A stretch of 64,000 bases of DNA from NCBI GenBank assembly GCA_963920665.1, contig OY987268.1, forward strand, positions 23,748,501 through 23,812,500, given 5' to 3'. The position numbers and the translations under genes are program-made. The stretch is from Straminergon stramineum (taxonomy: Eukaryota > Streptophyta > Bryopsida > Hypnales > Calliergonaceae). Of this stretch, positions 59,630 to 64,000 are shown piece by piece (positions within the stretch are counted from its first letter, which is position 1; each line of letters starts with the position of its first letter). The notes below the pieces were generated by a model that made no database searches, was not told where the DNA came from, and was given only the letters and a program-made list of their open reading frames with translations.

Positions 59630-60189
59630 CCTCTAAATGTCTAGAATCATCTCTAGAATTGATGATTTGAGAAAAATCATTATAAAGTTCAATTTGGAAG
59701 CATATTTTGGAATTGATATACAAATAAAAGTTGTTGATTCCATCTATATGCTTAGATTCACCAATTCTATCACCAATATTTTTTTATAAATTTTGAAAGA
59801 AAAATTTCAAAATTCCTTCAAATTTTGATTACAAGCAAAATATTATCAATTTTTGAGTAAAATTTGTTGGAATGGATTTGAAATGAGGTTCTCTTCACAT
59901 GCTGAATTTTTTTCAAATTTTTGTGTTCTTCAAATCTATGACCTCATTTTGGCAAATCCAATTTGAACTAAAGTCAATGCAATTTGACCACTCAACATAC
60001 TTGCACATTTGTGATTTTAGAAAAATATGTAATCTAGTAATGCCAAATCCAACCCTTAGATAGGATAATAACTTGATAAAGTATCTCCACAAATTAGAAT
60101 AACTTTCATCTAAGCAATTAGGAGGATGAAACTCAAGTTTCTATCTATTCCTTGTCCAAAAAATGGACATTGGACCACTTAGGGGTTAA
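59626..60189. mobile_element. TTAA-flanked TIR element, family 2 copy b (564 bp)
   Basis: Begins TTAACCTCTAAATGTC and ends GACCACTTAGGGGTTAA. It aligns along its length with 5452-6027. It abuts family 1 copy f with a single shared TTAA. Confidence 0.82.
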
Positions 60190-60603
60190 TGGTCAACTAT
60201 TCTTCATTTCGGCTTTTCTCCTAGTCCTTCATCCTAGTCACCCCTTGTTTAAGGAGTTCAAATATTCCCTTCTTAATGGCCTCTTCTCTTTTAACTTGCT
60301 AACTCTCTCTTGTCTACTTAAGGTCTAAGCTCCTAATACTTAAATCATTACTAATGAGTTTGCAATAGTATTAAAAAGTTTTCTAAGGTTTCTTGGCTAT
60401 TTTTCTTCAATTTCCAAATTAAACCAATTTTTCAAATCCAAAGTTTAGTTATTTTCTCTATTTTGTACTCAAAATAGAAATTTTATAGATTTTTTTGCCG
60501 ATGTTTTCAAATCATGACTAGTTTTTTTATCCAATTTCACCAACTAACTTTGAACTAGCCGCCGGTTCTTCCCGGACATTGATCTACAAAACATGTAGAA
60601 TAT

Positions 60604-60975
60604 ATGCAATTCCTTGTAATCCCTCGATCTTTCTCTAATGGAAAGCCTTATTTACTCAAGAAAACTCACAATTATGTTTTAGATGACAAACATCATAGCT
60701 CGCTTTATATTCAATGTGTGTTTATGTTGCATTGGGATTATCTGATTTTAAGGGGCAACATTGTCGAAGATGTAGTACAAGTTGGCTTCAACATTGCAAT
60801 AAGTGACAACAATGAAAATGGTAAAATATTTTGGATGATGCTTGTGACGAAAGGGAAGATGTCAATACTTCAACCTTTACAAACGACTTTGGAAATTCCT
60901 ATGTACTTGGTGAATTGTTATTTCAAGGCTATTGGTATGAATGACACCAATGTAATAGTAGAATTTGTCTACTAA
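60604..60975 (+). CDS. Unrecognised 123-codon ORF, possibly a transposon remnant
   Basis: An uninterrupted 123-codon frame in AT-rich DNA, starting MQFLVIPRSFSNGKPYLL and containing YIQCVFMLHWDYLILRGN, VGFNIAISDNNENGKIFW and KGKMSILQPL. The mix of residues looks protein-like rather than random, and such sequences sometimes derive from plant mobile elements, but I cannot name a family. There is no splice evidence, and its neighbours are elements. It could be an exon of a decayed ORF. Confidence 0.25.
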   Translation: MQFLVIPRSFSNGKPYLLKKTHNYVLDDKHHSSLYIQCVFMLHWDYLILRGNIVEDVVQVGFNIAISDNNENGKIFWMMLVTKGKMSILQPLQTTLEIPMYLVNCYFKAIGMNDTNVIVEFVY

Positions 60976-61359
60976 GGAATGATAGGACATTTGATGTCCA
61001 TAGTCAACCATATAGTACTTGTTTATGATTTTTACATGCCCTCATCAAACTATTTGTGAAGGAAAGTTTTGTTGGTTATGAGTTGCAAATGACAATCTTG
61101 GATTCTAGAACTACTTTCCTTTGGGATGCTAAGGCAAGAGACTTTCAAACTTAGAAATGCATGCTTAGCATGGAGATATTTGTTCCATTCTAAATCATCA
61201 CGAATATGCTTATTTTTTACTATAAAGTTGCATGAATGTAGAAATGGAAATGGCATCTCACTCATTTCATATTTTTTGAACCTTCATAGAATTAGATGAT
61301 TTTTTCTTAAATTTAAATGCAATAGTCACTAAAACCATCCACGTTCTAAAATGTTCATT

Positions 61360-62099
61360 GAAGTGATTGCAAGAAATACTTCATGTTTTTGGCCATAGGA
61401 CTAACAATACTACGTAAAACTATAAATATTGTGTGTTTGCAATGCGCCTATAGATCTAAATTGTCGATTTAAGGCACCTGGAAATTTTAACCGTTGATTT
61501 AGTACTATACAATAGTATGTAGTTCTATAGACTACCATGGGGTACTATAAAAGCCACTGGGAGAAAAAAATTGCCAAATAGGGGGTTGTGGATCTTTTCA
61601 TTTTCAAGAATTCAAAAAATTACCAAAAATTCTATAAAAATCCATTTTGCTAGAGAAAATTGTGCTTGCATTGCACCAAAAAATTTAGGTAGGAAAATTT
61701 TTTCCCTCTTCATAGCCTTCACACAAAGGAAGGCCACTTTGATCCCCATGTGTGCAACCAACATGTTGCTATTTTCATAAAACCTCATCGTCAATCCTTG
61801 TAATGTTAGTAGACCTCCAACATGGCCAATGTGTGTCTTTGAATTCACATTTTTGGATCCAAAATAGGGCTTTCAACCTCCAAAACGGCTAGGGTAGACA
61901 TCCAATTTAGGGCAATTAAAAAAATAGTAAATTAATTTTGAATAATTTGAAAAAATTATGTAATGCTTGAAACTACTACATGTACCTTTATTCCAAATTT
62001 CATGTCAAATAGACAAACGAGGCAAAAGTTAAGAGCAAAAAATCACCCCTTTGAGGGCAAGGGGACAAAAAATAAGACAAGTGTCTCTTGCAATCACCC
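61360..62099. mobile_element. TIR element, GTGATTGCAAGA ends (~740 bp), opposite copy of 34159-34858
   Basis: Left end AAGTGATTGCAAGAAATAC, right end TCTTGCAATCACCC. Shares internal phrases with 34159-34858 in reverse orientation: GGACTAACAATACTACG here and CGTAGTATTGTTAGTCC there. No transposase. Confidence 0.65.
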
Positions 62100-64000
62100 A
62101 CTACCAATATGTTGATGGTGCATTGAAGAAATCAAGATGTACCTCCAAAAATTTTGATGGCACTTTTAGAGCTTGCTATATTTTAGAACCTCCTACTAGA
62201 ACGCTAAATAGAATAAAAATTGATGTATTGTAGGAGCTTCAAATGTTCAAGTTAAATCACTATTTGATCTTGGACAAGCATTGTCATAAACTTGGCCCCA
62301 TGAAATCAACATGAAATTAAAAAAAGTATTTAGTGTGGGGCTTGGCCAAAAAACAATGTGAACCTTGGAAAAATCATAACCTTGTAACTTGATTGCACAT
62401 TTTAGTCAATATCTTGGAAAATAGATTGAGAATATATGAAAAAATTTAACCAAAAAAACTTTCATAATCATCTTTAAAAAAATTATCAAGTAGAAGGTGG
62501 TATTGAGTTCATGAAAAAAATATTTTGTGAGGTAGGGCCCTTCCTACCTATGAAATAGTAATTCTATCTATTTTACAAAATTACTATAGAGGTATTTTTG
62601 AAGAGGTCAAAAAAATATCTTGAGTACCAATTATAGTATCAACATCTAATAGCATGTGATGTTTGGATATAGAATCAAGCCAAATAACCAAAGCCTTTCT
62701 AGGCTCCATTTCTTCTATATGATGGCACATGGTTAATAGAAGATTGATATTGATCATATAGAACATATTCAATTGCATAAAGCACTCATACTGATAATGG
62801 TGCAAAGCACTCACATGCATTAAGGTGCCAATTCTCTACCCAACCAAGTATAACATAGAGCACAACCAAGTATTTATCTTGTCATTGTTAGAAGAACTCT
62901 ACATGTCTTCCATCTTTACCCTCAACATGTTTCATTATAAATTATTCTGTTTGGTTTCCATATTCTTTACTCCAACGTCAAGCTAAAGTGCAAAGTATAA
63001 CAAGATCTCCTTCAATTAGGAGAAAAGTAAACCACTAACAACTTTTAGAACAAATTGAGAATTGTTAATCCCAATGATGAGAATGTTCTAATAAAAAAAT
63101 AGGTCTTTTTTTGTTTTTATTTGAAAATTATCAAAATTGAATTCCAAAAAGCACTTCATGTTTTTTTCTCCCTTCGTTGACATCAATATGAAACTCCTTA
63201 AAACTTTCACCTCATTATTTGGAATTCAATGATTCAAGTGTTTTTGAGTAAGTATAAATCTATACAATCCAAAAAAATTAATGATCATTCTTTTAGAATA
63301 TGTTTTTTGTTGCCTTATTTAATATTGAAATTTAAAAAATACTTATAATTTTTGCAATATTTATTGGAACGACGTGAAACAAAACTTCACACATAGATTA
63401 GTATGATTAGATTTCAACATAAATAATTCATGCAAAAATTCCAAATTATGAAGTAAAGAAACCCTATCAAAGTTCTTGGAGAAAACAAAATGGACTCTTT
63501 AGTCCTACACGGATTAAGATTACTACACACTCAATTTCGTGCAAAGCACAATGGTAAGTAATACATTTAAAATTGTTTGTTTTAATGAATCTTGTGCTCT
63601 TGCATGTTGGATCTCATTGATGGGTGGTACCTTAAAATATGTGAGCTTTTCTTTCAAAAGACATGTCATCCAACTAGTTTGCATAATGAGTCTTTGTTGT
63701 AAGACACAATTATGCAACCTTACATATTACTTGATTTGGATTTCCAAAATGGATAATTAATGAAGTTTTAAATTTTCTAAATCATAGACGCTAATCTCAT
63801 AGTGGCACTCTACCTAAAGTCTAAGGATTACAAAATGTTATTCTTTTGTCATTCTTGAGCTACCTTCCAACTCAAATCGGAGGTTTCTAAAGTAGGAAGA
63901 TGGAAACTCCTTTGTACAAAGATCACTTTTATATTTAAGTAGTTTAGTAATTAGTGCCAAGTGAGTACATACCTTAGGTCTTCAGAATTTAAGAAATGTT
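62100..64000. other. AT-rich, repeat-derived DNA to the right edge; no gene seen
   Basis: The part 62380-63200 is a diverged relative of 32880-33250 (phrases AACCAAAAAAACTTTCAT and TGAGAAT), and AATCCCAATGATGAGAATG near 63068 recalls the family 3 interior. The remaining short ORFs on both strands have no support. Confidence 0.45.

Noticed and set aside
1..64000. CRISPR array, bacterial operon or viral insertion
   Set aside because: No regularly spaced identical repeats with unique spacers, no bacterial-type gene packing, and no viral structural or polymerase ORFs; the genes are clearly nuclear plant genes with introns.

Overview
The window looks like nuclear DNA of a land plant. Its genes are split into many short exons with GT-AG introns, and it encodes a chloroplast ribosomal protein S1 with a transit peptide, a plant subfamily VIII-1 LRR receptor kinase and a plant-type exocyst SEC10. 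It also carries an intact gene for an axonemal protein (CFAP53). That implies a plant with flagellate sperm, so a bryophyte, lycophyte or fern rather than a flowering plant. The exact lineage cannot be read from the sequence.

Layout. 1-4551 (-): N-terminal half of an LRR receptor-like kinase, running off the left edge before the kinase domain. 4552-21060: gene-poor, AT-rich DNA full of small inverted-repeat elements and local duplications. 21070-32531 (+): 5' leader and 24 coding exons of SEC10. 32532-36733: AT-rich repeat block with nested elements and a foldback. 36734-39192 (-): five-exon CFAP53. 39193-45799: promoter region, a diverged tandem duplication and a decayed retroelement ORF. 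45800-46693 (+): two-exon membrane protein (DUF7733-like) whose 3' end is tandemly repeated. 47826-50367: two more elements and a small ORF. 50368-53434 (-): seven-exon plastid RPS1 with a G-box-containing promoter duplication. 54114-56952: one element, then unassigned transcribed-looking DNA. 56953-58071 (-): single-exon OCA6-like dual-specificity-phosphatase-fold protein lacking the catalytic arginine. 58436-64000: a pile-up of elements and AT-rich DNA.

The genes are unrelated housekeeping or cell-biology genes on both strands; nothing suggests an operon or cluster. The most striking shared signal is a set of at least fourteen TIR elements of four sequence families (about 230, 570, 580-950 and 970 bp). 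All are bounded by TTAA and begin CCC or CCY (TTAACCC...GGGTTAA). This is the signature of piggyBac-type transposition, and several are abutted so that two elements share one TTAA. No transposase is visible in the window. A second theme is local tandem duplication across functional boundaries: a 77-bp unit carrying the SEC10 intron 21 donor, a ~130-bp unit carrying the RPS1 intron 1 donor, a ~70-bp unit carrying the RPS1 G-box, and a ~246-bp unit carrying the 3' end of the DUF7733-like gene.

All exon boundaries were worked out by hand from GT-AG sites, reading-frame phase and remembered family sequences; none is confirmed by transcripts.
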